Part shown: piece by piece, positions 44,798 to 54,684 of the stretch
Position numbering within the stretch: position 1 is the stretch's first letter
Layout of the letters: every line of letters begins with the position of its first letter
NCBI RefSeq assembly: GCF_021532275.1
Contig: NZ_JACBOT010000001.1
Span: 310,001 to 374,000, forward strand
Direction: 5' to 3'
Length of the DNA: 64,000 nt
From: Brevibacterium sp. UCMA 11754
Lineage (GTDB): Bacteria; Actinomycetota; Actinomycetes; Actinomycetales; Brevibacteriaceae
The notes under the pieces: model-generated
Database searches by the model: none
Seen by the model: only the letters and a program-made list of their open reading frames with translations
What the model was told of the DNA's origin: nothing
Made by a program: the position numbers and the translations under genes

Positions 44798-47646
44798 GCT
44801 GAATCTCGCAGTTGCTTATATACTTCAAAAAGCGTCTTCTCGTATGTGTCTCGCGGCACTGAAATATGCCCTTTGCCAAGAGGGACCTCAACTATCTGAA
44901 GCTTCTCAGCGGTCCCCTGTTCGTCGACAAAATCGGCAAGTCCGCGCACGTGCCGTGTCCAGTGGTGCGTGTCTTCCGGATTCGCCACGACCGTCACAGG
45001 CGGAGTGCCGACTGTGCGGAATCGTTCCATCACACTTATGCGTTCGAGTTCTTCAGTTTTGATTTCATGGACCAACTGCGGTCGTCCGAATACAGTCTCC
45101 ATCGCTACCGCCGCAGACGGCGCATGATACTTCCGCAGATCAGTTTGCGGATTGAACGCAACTGCGGAACCGCTAGCGAGTGCCGCAACATGCATCGCTG
45201 CAAATCCGCCCCCGGAGCTGCCGACACACAGGACCGACGCACACCCGAGATCGTCGGCCATCTTCGAAACTATCAATGCGATTTCCGCATGCAGATCGAC
45301 AAGCTCGTTTCCGAGGTACCACCCGAGTCGAAGTTCACGGTTCTGATCGAGAGTTGCATCGTAGAAGCTGACGACCGGTCCATCTGATATATCCACCGTA
45401 GATGACAATCGCTGGAATATCGGCGGAGTAACCTTTGCTCGATCGATCGCGCCTTGAAAAAGTACTGTCAGTATCGGGCCCGGCCTGCGGATGAGCGCCG
45501 CCGCAATACACAGATTATGGGCATCGAATGTATACACGCCATCGCGTGGAAATTCTTCAAGCTGATGGCCGACGATTTCGTAACCGTCGTCGCCTCCCAG
45601 AGTCTCGGTGAAATATGATTCTCGGTCTCGCTGCACCGTGGAATCTGAATGTCCCGTCGAGCCCGGCTTGATGTCTGCAAGCACTGCCCGAGCCCCTAGG
45701 TCGATCGGTGAAAACAGCGACTGCGCGGGGAGCTTCTCTGCTTCTTCTTTTGCAATATCGGAACCAGCCTGTGGCGATGTGCGCAGTGCCTGTCTGATCT
45801 TACTCAGCGAATCGAGCAAGTCGGCTCGAGCAGCTGAGTTCTTGAGCTCCAATGTTGAGCTTTTTCCATGTTCGATACGGCCACGTGCCGCTTGGACAAC
45901 TTCGTCTGAGGAGGAGTAGACACCCGATCCGGCGATGAAAATCTGCTCGCTGACGCGTCCATTATCGATGTTCATTCCGATCAGGCTAGAGTCTGCGGAA
46001 GGGACTGTTCGAATGGCGTCATCGCTGGATCCGACAGCTGGGCAGATTGTCGTGATGAAACGAAATCGCTTGCCACTCTTCTCGAGCTCGATCTGCGTCG
46101 CTGGCTTCTGCTGTTTCCAACCAGAAGCGACCCAACCCAGTCCGTAGTCGTTATCACCGAGATACATCCGGACCGTCGGAGCTTTCCCGCTGAAGATCAA
46201 GGCAGCGGTTTTCCCTTCGGAATTGAGTTCGAACCCTCTTTTGAGTTGCTTCGCAGTGACTCCAATGTCTGTCAACCACCGTTGTTTGGCGGTGACTTGC
46301 TTATCGGCCATGATCGTATCGACAATGATCAGCGCGTCCGTATTGAATGACAGGACAACCCGCCTTTCGATACGCACCCCCTCATAGCTCAGATCCACAA
46401 GGACGAAGGTCAGACGGTCCGCGTCTTGTTCAAAATCCTTGAGCTCGACTCTGACGCTCGCGTCAAATTTGCGTCCGCGGATTGTGACGAGGTTGTGTGT
46501 TTCCCGAGAGAGGTAGCGTTTGACGACTGGTTCTTTGCCGTAGCCGAACTTGCCTGGATCGGCCAACCAGTTGATCCCTCGGCTGAAATACACAAGGGAC
46601 CCGGCATCTTTGTGCCCGTGGACTTTGTCGCTACGTCCGTACGGAACTGCAAGAAAGGTCTCATCCTCGAAGTTCCGTTCGAATTCGCCCCAACCGCTTC
46701 GAGCATAGAGGTATCCGCTGGCGTTGTAAGCTTTGACCCGGGAAGCAGGCATCCGTCCATCGGCGCCAGCCGAGAGCACATAGCGAAGTCGGTCGTCGTC
46801 GATGCCAATCGGCTTGGTTGGGCCCGTATCCCCGATTCTCACGAGTTCACCCAGAGGAGTCGTCGCGTGAACGAGCTCTTCCACACCTATCCGAAGCGTC
46901 TCTCTGAATCTCGCGACGCTGAACCCTTCGATTTCGAGTGCATCGAGTATTTCCAGCCACCATTTGTGGTTGAACAGGTGGTAGGCAATCGCACCTTCAC
47001 GATTGATGCCGTCGGTATCGTGCTCATCGTCGAAAAGCGTTTGCAGTCCGTCGACAGCCTGCTGAGTCCACACGTCATTTCGCAACACACGGCCGCACGC
47101 GAACAATCCTTGGAACTGATGCATCAGATGATTCGCGTGGCCGTGATTTTGCGGGTCGGCCAGCCACGCTCCATGCTTATTTAGAGCCTCAATGAGTTCG
47201 GGCAGATGTTCAGGGGCCCGCTCCGCTACAACTGGCAATCCGGCAATTAGTGTGCGGGCTCGGAATGCATCTGTCATGTCCTTCCAACGGAAAATGCTGG
47301 AACCTTCCTCCTGAGTGTCGAACCGTATCCAGCTGAGGACGATTTCGAGCCACAGAAGAAGATCATGCGGATTCCCAGCCTCGGCAGAGCGGCGAAGCGG
47401 GTCAGCCCAGCGCAGCATGTACCACTGAGCACACCAGTTCGTTTCCTGAAATGGATCGACATCCCAGTCGATGTCATCGCCAAATGTGTAAGTGGCGTGC
47501 GGTGGAAGTGTCACCGTTCTCTGCCGGAGCTCCTCCAATGCGTTCTGTTCATTGCCGATAGATGTGAACTTCCCACCAAGGGTCTGACGGCGGGCTGCTT
47601 CAAGGTCGATAGGAAGGGTAGATGGGTCAGTCACTGCGTCGCTCAC
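44785..47646 (-). CDS. Heparinase II/III-like lyase fused to an alpha/beta-hydrolase
   Basis: A 953-residue protein. The N-terminal ~300 residues are the helical toroid of polysaccharide lyases (RWKDMTDAFRARTLI, HGHANHLMHQFQGLF). The middle is the beta-sheet domain with HGHKDAGSLVYFSRG and WLADPGKFGYG, as in heparinase II/III. From about residue 690 a separate alpha/beta-hydrolase begins, with nucleophile Ser811 in VGSSGGG and a late His927 in LGKGHIS, akin to the Asp2/XcbB-like protein at 31.5 kb. No signal peptide is seen. GTG 47646 overlaps the upstream stop (GTGA). Likely acts on the uronic acid polymer made by this locus; the cytoplasmic location is puzzling. Confidence 0.8.
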   Translation of the reverse strand: MSDAVTDPSTLPIDLEAARRQTLGGKFTSIGNEQNALEELRQRTVTLPPHATYTFGDDIDWDVDPFQETNWCAQWYMLRWADPLRRSAEAGNPHDLLLWLEIVLSWIRFDTQEEGSSIFRWKDMTDAFRARTLIAGLPVVAERAPEHLPELIEALNKHGAWLADPQNHGHANHLMHQFQGLFACGRVLRNDVWTQQAVDGLQTLFDDEHDTDGINREGAIAYHLFNHKWWLEILDALEIEGFSVARFRETLRIGVEELVHATTPLGELVRIGDTGPTKPIGIDDDRLRYVLSAGADGRMPASRVKAYNASGYLYARSGWGEFERNFEDETFLAVPYGRSDKVHGHKDAGSLVYFSRGINWLADPGKFGYGKEPVVKRYLSRETHNLVTIRGRKFDASVRVELKDFEQDADRLTFVLVDLSYEGVRIERRVVLSFNTDALIIVDTIMADKQVTAKQRWLTDIGVTAKQLKRGFELNSEGKTAALIFSGKAPTVRMYLGDNDYGLGWVASGWKQQKPATQIELEKSGKRFRFITTICPAVGSSDDAIRTVPSADSSLIGMNIDNGRVSEQIFIAGSGVYSSSDEVVQAARGRIEHGKSSTLELKNSAARADLLDSLSKIRQALRTSPQAGSDIAKEEAEKLPAQSLFSPIDLGARAVLADIKPGSTGHSDSTVQRDRESYFTETLGGDDGYEIVGHQLEEFPRDGVYTFDAHNLCIAAALIRRPGPILTVLFQGAIDRAKVTPPIFQRLSSTVDISDGPVVSFYDATLDQNRELRLGWYLGNELVDLHAEIALIVSKMADDLGCASVLCVGSSGGGFAAMHVAALASGSAVAFNPQTDLRKYHAPSAAVAMETVFGRPQLVHEIKTEELERISVMERFRTVGTPPVTVVANPEDTHHWTRHVRGLADFVDEQGTAEKLQIVEVPLGKGHISVPRDTYEKTLFEVYKQLRDSAQKQ

Positions 47647-49736
47647 TCGTCCAGGCTACGGTAGAGCCGGTCGATGCGCCCGGCCAGATTATCCCAGTCA
47701 CGTTCCTCTGCAACCCAGGTGCGGGCCTGAGCACCGAGGCGAGTGACGAGTTCCGGATCGTCGAGGAGGCGTTCCAGCTCGTGTTGAAGTGATACGACAT
47801 CGCCTTTGATGTGCCTAAAGCCGTTGAGCCCGGGCGTGACAATCTCGGCCAGCGCCGCAACATCGGACGATACAACGGCCTTTCCCATTGCCATGGCTTC
47901 GAAGGGCTTCAGCGGCGACACCATCTCACATACCGGCAGGGGCAACCGTGGGAACGGAGCGATATCGACGAGCGAGTAGTACTGTTCGACCTCGTGGTGT
48001 GGAACGCGGCCGGTTATGCGGAAGAGATGCGCGAATCCGCTTTCCTCCACCTCCGCGGTGAACCTCTCAAGTTCTGCACCGTCGCCGACAAGCATGACCA
48101 CGAAATCGTCGCGGACGACCGCCATCCTGATCGCGGCTTCGATGAGCAGTCCGAGGCCCTCATAGTCGAGTATCGAACCGATGTAACCGATGACGGTCTT
48201 GCCCTCGATGCCGAGTGCACGGGCAAGCTCGTGGTTGCGCTCGATCGGGACAAAGCGTTTCGTATCAACTCCGTTGGGCACTACCTCGATCTTGTCTCCG
48301 TCGACTCCTCGGTTCATAAGTTCATCCTTGAGTGCCTGGGTGATCGCGATGACGCGAGTGGCGTTGGCTGCCGCTTCGGATTCCATCTTCGCCATGTATC
48401 TGAACATTCCACCCTCAGCCCACTTCGGATCTCGGGAGCCGCGGGTGACTTCCCACAGGCCACGAACTTCATAGATCGAGGGCAGACCGAGCTTGTTCGC
48501 GGCGCTGACCGCAGCCAGCCCGTTCCAGTGGTTGGAGGCGGCGTGGATGATCGATGGACGATTCTCGTGTGCGAATTCGATGAACCGGTTGACGTAGCGC
48601 TGTGTGTATAGCTGGATCGGCTTCTTCAGTTGCAGTTCTGCGTCCGTGGACAACCGCCTGTATGGGACCCCGTCGATGATGTCTTCGGACGGGATCTCTT
48701 TGAGATTGTCATGCTTCGTCATGTCGAAGGGGTAACCCAGACGGGTGACTCCTTCGATGTCCCATTCCAACCGGCGCAGGGCGCTGAGAAGCCCGTGGGT
48801 GCGCGTCGCGTAGCCGGCGGAGTTGTACGGAAGGGAATTGTGTAGCAGGTAGCTAACCTTGCCACGATTAGGTGTGTAGACAGGTGCCGAAGCCTTTTTC
48901 GGAAACGGGAATCCTTTGACGGTGAGCTGGTAGTCATTGAGGACGGTGAAGGAACGCAGCTTCTTCTTCGCCCAAGCGTCGTCGGGTTTGTGACGCAGAT
49001 ACTCGCGCAGGAGCTTCTCCGCGCCCTTGCTGTTCTCACGGCGCAGGTCTCGACGGATCGCAAGCCGAAGCGAATCCACTGGAATTTGCTCGGATGTGAG
49101 CGCCGTCATGCCGGTGATCGCGGCGGAACGACGGCCTCTGGCCAGGCAAAAGATCACCCAAGCTTGCTCGCTCTCGGGTCCACTGACACCCATAAGCGTT
49201 CGATTGCCACCGGTCCGTTCGAGTTCAGCCGCTGCCTTCGCTACCGTATCGGTGCTGGTGGCGGCCACCACGTCGACCACCTCGGTGATCTTGTTAGGGA
49301 TTGCAAAGTCTAGGGCACGCCGGTGCCTGTTGGGCTTGTCCTTGATCGCGCGTGCCAGTCCGGTCAGCACGGAGGTAACCGCTGTCGAATCCTCCCGGTC
49401 ACCGGCCATCTCGATGAACTGTTCGAGAGCGGCGAAGTTGCCGGGGTCGATTTCGACGGCATTGGTGAAGCCGAAGTATGCGAGATCGTAGCGCCCCGAA
49501 TCCTGCAGCCTCTGCGCAAAGGACATCCACAGCAGGCTGTCCTCGGGAAACTCTCGTAGTCCGTGCCTGTAAAGATTCAGTGCGAACTGACGATGGCCGA
49601 GCTTCCACCTCTCGGCGGCGGCGGCGCGAGTCTCGGCGGCCCGACTGGATCGGTCGCCCTCCTTGGCGGAGCTGTGGTCCTGTTGCGGCTTCCGCCTGCG
49701 CTTCGTCATTCTGCTCAAGTAGTTCTCCATTACCAT
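47643..49736 (-). CDS. GT4-type glycosyltransferase with TPR-like N-terminus
   Basis: A 697-residue protein. After a basic start, residues about 30-130 look TPR-like (RQFALNLYRHGLREFPEDS, YFGFTNAVEIDPGNFAALEQ). The GT-B catalytic part begins at LLHNSLPYNSAGYATRTH and includes VIGYIGSILDYEGLGLLIEA, MLVGDGAEL and SPLKPFEAMAMGKAVV. Start chosen at ATG 49736, 4 bp after the WecB-like stop; ATG 49730 and 49709 are alternatives. Its GTGA overlap with the lyase-fusion gene and closeness to wecB make a three-gene operon. It is a paralogue of the enzyme at 36594-38357. Confidence 0.85.
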   Translation of the reverse strand: MVMENYLSRMTKRRRKPQQDHSSAKEGDRSSRAAETRAAAAERWKLGHRQFALNLYRHGLREFPEDSLLWMSFAQRLQDSGRYDLAYFGFTNAVEIDPGNFAALEQFIEMAGDREDSTAVTSVLTGLARAIKDKPNRHRRALDFAIPNKITEVVDVVAATSTDTVAKAAAELERTGGNRTLMGVSGPESEQAWVIFCLARGRRSAAITGMTALTSEQIPVDSLRLAIRRDLRRENSKGAEKLLREYLRHKPDDAWAKKKLRSFTVLNDYQLTVKGFPFPKKASAPVYTPNRGKVSYLLHNSLPYNSAGYATRTHGLLSALRRLEWDIEGVTRLGYPFDMTKHDNLKEIPSEDIIDGVPYRRLSTDAELQLKKPIQLYTQRYVNRFIEFAHENRPSIIHAASNHWNGLAAVSAANKLGLPSIYEVRGLWEVTRGSRDPKWAEGGMFRYMAKMESEAAANATRVIAITQALKDELMNRGVDGDKIEVVPNGVDTKRFVPIERNHELARALGIEGKTVIGYIGSILDYEGLGLLIEAAIRMAVVRDDFVVMLVGDGAELERFTAEVEESGFAHLFRITGRVPHHEVEQYYSLVDIAPFPRLPLPVCEMVSPLKPFEAMAMGKAVVSSDVAALAEIVTPGLNGFRHIKGDVVSLQHELERLLDDPELVTRLGAQARTWVAEERDWDNLAGRIDRLYRSLDE

Positions 49737-49740
49737 CGTC

Positions 49741-50889
49741 TCAGCGTCCTTCGGATGACAGAAGCTGTGTGAGGGCGTCAACGCTGCGCCGTGCAGAGTG
49801 ACCGTCCCCATAGGGATTGACCGCGTTGGCCATGGCCGAGTAGGCAGCCCTGTCATCTAGGAGACGGGCCACCTCGGTGATGATCCGGTCGGTTGCCGTG
49901 CCGATGAGCTTCACGGTTCCAGCGTCAACCGCCTCGGGGCGTTCGGTATTTTCACGCAGCACCAGCACGGGTTTGCCCAAGCTGGGGCCTTCTTCCTGGA
50001 TCCCGCCCGAGTCGGTGAGGATGATGTCCGAATTCGCAATCAAGTGCGAGAACTCGCCGTACTCGACAGGCTCGATGGAGATGACATTATTTAGGTCTAC
50101 GATCTGCGGTTCGATCGAGGCCCGCACCTTCGGGTTCTTGTGTGCGGGCCACACGATGAGCAAGTCCGGGTATCTCGTGGCGAGTTCACGCATGGCCCGA
50201 CCGATGTTGATCATGTTCTCACCGAGATTCTCTCGGCGGTGAGTAGTGACGAGAAGAACGCGCCGGTCGTCGATGCTCAGTCGCTTCAGTTCAGGAACTG
50301 TGAACTCCACGGCGCGTGCCACTGCCCAATGCAGGGCGTCGATCACAGTGTTTCCGATGACGTGGATATTTTCATCAGGCACCCCGTCTGCCAGTAGATT
50401 GCTACGAGAAACCCTGGTCGGTGCCAGGTGCATGCGTGCGATCTGCGAAACGATCTTGCGGTTGGCTTCCTCGGGGAAAGGCGAGTCAATGTCGCCACTG
50501 CGCAATCCAGCTTCCAGGTGCACCACGGGGATCTCACGGTTGAACGCTGCGATAGCCGCGCCCATTACAGTTGTGGTGTCGCCTTGCACGAGGACCGCGT
50601 CCGGCATGTGTTCATCGAGAACGGCGTCAATCCTCATGATGACGTTTCCGGCGATTTCGTTAAGCGTCTGTCCGTGAGCCATGAGGTTGAGGTCGACATC
50701 GGGGACAATCTGGAATACTTCGTTGACCTGGTCAAGCATTTCCCTGTGTTGCGCAGTCACCACAACTATCGGTGACAGTGTTTCATCTTCTTCGAGTGCT
50801 TTGATCACAGGGGCCACTTTGATCGCTTCAGGACGTGTCCCGTATATGACCATGACCTTAGATCCCTGGAACGAGCTACCAGCACTCAC
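49741..50889 (-). CDS. wecB: UDP-N-acetylglucosamine 2-epimerase (non-hydrolysing)
   Basis: Interconverts UDP-GlcNAc and UDP-ManNAc, the first step to UDP-ManNAcA. The 382-residue protein has VMVIYGTRPEAIKVAPVI, VQGDTTTVMG, HLEAGLRSGD, PEEANRK and LTDSGGIQEEGPSLGKPVLV, all diagnostic. Start at GTG 50889, with AAGGAG 5-6 bases upstream. It is divergent from wecC over a 355-bp regulatory region, so the two UDP-ManNAcA genes can be controlled together. Confidence 0.95.
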   Translation of the reverse strand: MSAGSSFQGSKVMVIYGTRPEAIKVAPVIKALEEDETLSPIVVVTAQHREMLDQVNEVFQIVPDVDLNLMAHGQTLNEIAGNVIMRIDAVLDEHMPDAVLVQGDTTTVMGAAIAAFNREIPVVHLEAGLRSGDIDSPFPEEANRKIVSQIARMHLAPTRVSRSNLLADGVPDENIHVIGNTVIDALHWAVARAVEFTVPELKRLSIDDRRVLLVTTHRRENLGENMINIGRAMRELATRYPDLLIVWPAHKNPKVRASIEPQIVDLNNVISIEPVEYGEFSHLIANSDIILTDSGGIQEEGPSLGKPVLVLRENTERPEAVDAGTVKLIGTATDRIITEVARLLDDRAAYSAMANAVNPYGDGHSARRSVDALTQLLSSEGR

Positions 50890-51244
50890 TGCTTCTCCTT
50901 CAAATAAGAATGGTTGCCAACCAGCAAAAGAAAGCAGGCCCGATTTTGCGCTCCGGGCCTGTTCTCTGTCCATTCAACAAATTCTATATTCAACGAATAC
51001 TGCCATGCCTGGCAACCGTTCTGCGTACTGAGACGTTCGGATCGGTCAATGTTTATCAAAACTTGACATCGCCTTCACCATTTTCGTTCAAAGTCACTGG
51101 CGAAGGAGTTCACATTTCGCCCACGACGAGTCATTCACTACTATTTCATTTGTTGTACCAACCGTCATGGCACCTGATCATCTATTTAGATGATCTCCGG
51201 ACCAGATATCGGCGGACCTCTATGTACAGTCTGGAGTACCAAAT
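50890..51244. promoter_or_regulatory. 355-bp AT-rich divergent control region of wecB and wecC
   Basis: This stretch is clearly more AT-rich than its flanks. It holds a plus-strand TTGACA (51063-51068) with no well-spaced -10, and a perfect palindrome at 51176-51195. No convincing ORF or RNA gene was seen. Its length suggests long leaders or several regulator sites. Confidence 0.5.
51176..51195. repeat. 20-bp palindrome 49 bp upstream of wecC
   Basis: GATCATCTA and TAGATGATC form perfect 9-bp arms around TT. It could be an operator or an mRNA leader hairpin. Confidence 0.7.
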
Positions 51245-52504
51245 ATGAATTCCTTCCCTGAAAGCAATCGTCCCTCGGTTGCCGTGATCGGGCTCGGCTA
51301 CATCGGTTTACCGACTGCTGCCGTCCTCGCCAGCTCAGGTGCTGACGTGATTGGCGTTGACATTAATCAGAAGAACGTCGACGTCATCAACGCCGGCCAG
51401 GTGCCGTTCGTCGAGCCCGATATGGCGACAACTGTTGCCGGTGTCGTCTCCCAGGGCTACCTCCAGGCGACGACGGTGACTCCGCATGCGGACAACTACA
51501 TCGTTGCCGTCCCCACGCCGTTCACCGATGGCAAGAGGCCTGATCTGTCCTACATCGAAACCGCAGGCAAGCAGATCGCTCCGCTGCTCGAAGGCAATGA
51601 ACTCATCATCCTCGAATCGACTTCGCCTCCCGGTGCCACCGAGTTCCTCGCCGATACGATCCTCGCTGCTCGCCCGGACCTCACGCTCAAGCCTGGCAGC
51701 GCCCAGTCGATCTACTTCGCCCACTGCCCCGAACGCGTCCTCCCAGGACGCATCATGATCGAGCTGCGCACCAACGACCGCATCGTCGGCACCCTCAACG
51801 GTGAGGCTGGGGAACGGGCGCGTGAACTCTACGAACTCTTCTGTGAGGGCGAGTTCCTCATGACCGACGCCCGGACAGCTGAGATGGCGAAGCTGACAGA
51901 GAATGCCTACCGCGACGTCAACATCGCCTTCGCCAACGAGCTGTCGATGATCTCGGACGGTCTCGACATCAACGTCTGGGAGCTCATCCGACTGGCCAAC
52001 CACCACCCCCGCGTGAACATCCTGCAGCCCGGTCCCGGAGTCGGTGGACACTGCATCGCCGTCGACCCCTGGTTCATCGTGGCCACCGCACCGGAACGTT
52101 CGTCACTGATCAGGACCGCGCGCGAGGTCAATGATGCGAAGCCGGGCTTCGTCCTCGACAAACTGCTCCCCCAGGCTAAGCGCATTGCCGACGTGCAGAT
52201 CGCAGCACTGGGACTGGCGTTCAAACCCAACATCGACGACCTGCGTGAGAGCCCTGCTCGGCAGATCGTGGGACGGCTGGCAGACGAGCTTCCGCAGGCG
52301 AACATCATGGCCGTCGAACCCAACATCGAGGAGCTGCCGGCCGAACTCGAAGCACGCGAGAACGTGACGCTGACAGAGATGAACGAAGCCGTCCGCGCCG
52401 CCGACATCGTGCTCCTCCTCGTCGACCACAACGAGTTCGTCCGCCTGGATCGGACGCATCTGGCACAGAAGATCGTCCATGACACTCGGGGCGTGTGGAG
52501 CTGA
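51245..52504 (+). CDS. wecC: UDP-N-acetyl-D-mannosaminuronate dehydrogenase
   Basis: Two-step NAD-dependent oxidation of UDP-ManNAc to UDP-ManNAcA. It has 419 residues. The Rossmann start is VIGLGYIGLPTAAVLASSG, followed by VPTPF, LESTSPPGATE, KLTENAYRDVNIAFANEL, and the catalytic-Cys motif GPGVGGHCIAVDPWF. The later LGLAFKPNIDDLRESPA is also typical. ATG 51245. Together with WecB it implies that the surface polymer contains ManNAcA, as in teichuronic acid-like polymers. Confidence 0.95.
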   Translation: MNSFPESNRPSVAVIGLGYIGLPTAAVLASSGADVIGVDINQKNVDVINAGQVPFVEPDMATTVAGVVSQGYLQATTVTPHADNYIVAVPTPFTDGKRPDLSYIETAGKQIAPLLEGNELIILESTSPPGATEFLADTILAARPDLTLKPGSAQSIYFAHCPERVLPGRIMIELRTNDRIVGTLNGEAGERARELYELFCEGEFLMTDARTAEMAKLTENAYRDVNIAFANELSMISDGLDINVWELIRLANHHPRVNILQPGPGVGGHCIAVDPWFIVATAPERSSLIRTAREVNDAKPGFVLDKLLPQAKRIADVQIAALGLAFKPNIDDLRESPARQIVGRLADELPQANIMAVEPNIEELPAELEARENVTLTEMNEAVRAADIVLLLVDHNEFVRLDRTHLAQKIVHDTRGVWS

Positions 52505-52578
52505 GCCTGACGGCTGCTGCCTCTGCACGAGACGTCCGACCGCTGCCGTTCACCGTCGTGCTGAACTGAGGAGAAGAA

Positions 52579-54561
52579 TTGACCGCTGAACCGATCTGGC
52601 GCCCGAACCCCGACCAGACGCCCCGCCCGCAGATTCTTGCGTTCACCGAATTCGCGAATCAGCGCACGGGTCTGGACATGGTCGGCTACGACGACCTGTG
52701 GCGTTGGTCGCTGGGCGATCTGGACGGCTTCTGGGGCGCGGTCTGGGACTTCTTCGACGTCATCGCCGATGAGCCATACACCAAAGTGCTGGCGAACAGG
52801 TCCATGCCGGGTGCCGAATGGTTCCCAGGCACCCGCGTCAACTACGCCGAACATGCACTGCGCGCCGGGCTCGACGAACGACTCATCGACGAACCAGCGA
52901 TCATCACCATCACCGAGGACGGGAACCGCTTCGAGGTCACGTGGCGTGAGCTGCGACGACAGGTCGGGTCGGTGGCGGCATGGCTGCGTGAGCGTGGAGT
53001 GAAGCAAGGCGACCGGGTCGTCGGCTATCTGCCGAACACCCATCACACGCTCATCGCCTTCCTCGCTTCCGCTTCGATCGGCGCCATCTGGTCGGCCTGC
53101 GCCCAGGACTATGCAGCAGAGGGAGCCGCGGCGAAGCTCGGGCAACTCGAACCGATTGTGCTTTTTGTCGCCGACGGCTACTCCTGGAACGGGCAGGCCT
53201 TCGACCGCCGCGACCAGGTTGCCGAGCTTGCCGCTCGCATCCCGTCGTTGCGGGCAGTCGTCGGCATCGACAACCTCGGCGCGGGGCCGTTGGACGAACA
53301 GGACCGGATCGCCGATCTCGTCGCTTGGGACGACATCGCCTGCGGCGATGCACCGCCGGAGTTCGTGCGGGTCGACTTCGACACCCCGCTGTGGGTGCTG
53401 TACTCCTCAGGCACCACGGGAATTCCCAAGGGCATCGTGCACAGTCACGGAGGTGTCGTCGTCGACCATCTGCGACTGCTCGGACTGCATCTGGACCTGC
53501 GGCCGGGTGACCGGTTCTTCTGGTACACGAATACGAACTGGATGATGTGGAACCTGGTCGCCTCGGCGCTGGTGGCGGGTGCGACCACCGTCTGCTTCGA
53601 CGGCAGCCCCCTCTACCCCGGCCCACGCAGGTTGTGGGAGATCGCCGCGGAGACGGAGGCGAACGTCCTCGGCGTGAGTCCGGGGATCTTCCTCGCCGGG
53701 ATGAAGGCGGGGCTGAAACCCGGCGAGGAACTGGATCTGTCTCCTCTGCGCACGATCGGCGCCACCGGGGCACCGGTGCCCGCTCACTGCTTCCCCTGGG
53801 TCCGCGACGCCGTCGGCGAGCGCGTGCAGCTGGCCTCGACGAGCGGAGGCACGGACGTGGTGAGCGGGTTCGCCGGTTCCGCGCCAAATCTCGACGTGTG
53901 GGCGGGCGAGTTGTCGGGCCCGGTCCTCGGTGTGGCCCTGCAGTCCTGGGACGATGACGGCAAGCCTCTCATCGCCGAGGTTGGGGAGATGGTCATCACC
54001 GAACCGATGCCGTCGATGCCGGTGAAGTTCTGGAACGACCCCGACGGGCAGCGCTACCGGGACACGTACTTCTCGATGTTTTCCGGAGTGTGGCGCCACG
54101 GTGATTGGATCACGATCACCGACCGCGGCAGCGTCATCATCTCGGGACGATCGGATGCCACTCTCAACAGGCACGGCGTGCGACTGGGCAGTGCCGACAT
54201 CTACGACGTCGTCGACGGCATCCCCGAGGTCACCGAATCGTTGGTGATCGGGGCCGAGCAGCCTGACGGCGGATACTGGATGCCGCTGTTCGTCGTCCTG
54301 GCTACAGGGGCTTCACTTGATGATGCGCTGCGGTCGCGGATCGCTCGGGACCTGCGTGAGAAGGCCTCACCGCGGCATGTGCCCGATGACATCATCGCGG
54401 TCCCGGCCATTCCGCACACCCGCACGGGAAAGAAGCTCGAAGTCCCGGTCAAGCGCCTCATTCAGGGGCATGCGCTGGCGAAGGTCGCGAACCCTGATGC
54501 TGCGGATTCGTTCGAGGCGCTGACTTATTTCGCGCGGTTTGTGTGTCGGGCGGAAGGCTAA
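52579..54561 (+). CDS. aacS: Acetoacetate-CoA ligase (acetoacetyl-CoA synthetase)
   Basis: ATP-dependent activation of acetoacetate, allowing use of ketone bodies or of acetoacetate released by aromatic and leucine catabolism. The 660-residue length and the opening PIWRPNPD, then WFPGTRVNYAEH, are diagnostic of the AacS branch. AMP-binding motif YSSGTTGIPKGIVHSHGG, the central WRHGDWI, and the late Lys in HTRTGKKLEVPVKR are present. TTG 52579 is the start, with GAGGAGAAG upstream. It lies 74 bp after wecC but is functionally unrelated, marking the end of the polymer locus. Confidence 0.93.
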   Translation: MTAEPIWRPNPDQTPRPQILAFTEFANQRTGLDMVGYDDLWRWSLGDLDGFWGAVWDFFDVIADEPYTKVLANRSMPGAEWFPGTRVNYAEHALRAGLDERLIDEPAIITITEDGNRFEVTWRELRRQVGSVAAWLRERGVKQGDRVVGYLPNTHHTLIAFLASASIGAIWSACAQDYAAEGAAAKLGQLEPIVLFVADGYSWNGQAFDRRDQVAELAARIPSLRAVVGIDNLGAGPLDEQDRIADLVAWDDIACGDAPPEFVRVDFDTPLWVLYSSGTTGIPKGIVHSHGGVVVDHLRLLGLHLDLRPGDRFFWYTNTNWMMWNLVASALVAGATTVCFDGSPLYPGPRRLWEIAAETEANVLGVSPGIFLAGMKAGLKPGEELDLSPLRTIGATGAPVPAHCFPWVRDAVGERVQLASTSGGTDVVSGFAGSAPNLDVWAGELSGPVLGVALQSWDDDGKPLIAEVGEMVITEPMPSMPVKFWNDPDGQRYRDTYFSMFSGVWRHGDWITITDRGSVIISGRSDATLNRHGVRLGSADIYDVVDGIPEVTESLVIGAEQPDGGYWMPLFVVLATGASLDDALRSRIARDLREKASPRHVPDDIIAVPAIPHTRTGKKLEVPVKRLIQGHALAKVANPDAADSFEALTYFARFVCRAEG

Positions 54562-54684
54562 GCTAGGGCAACGTGCGCAGAGTAGCCGACAGCCCCAGCC
54601 AGTTGAAGAACCGCATTCCGAGGCCAATTGGGTGACATTCAAATTGAAGTCTCGCACCGCCGATGCAGACGCAGTGTAATTCCA

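Noticed and set aside
53051..53887. Long minus-strand open frame opposite aacS
   Set aside because: Arg/Pro/Ser-rich composition typical of an antisense shadow of a high-GC gene; aacS itself is unambiguous.
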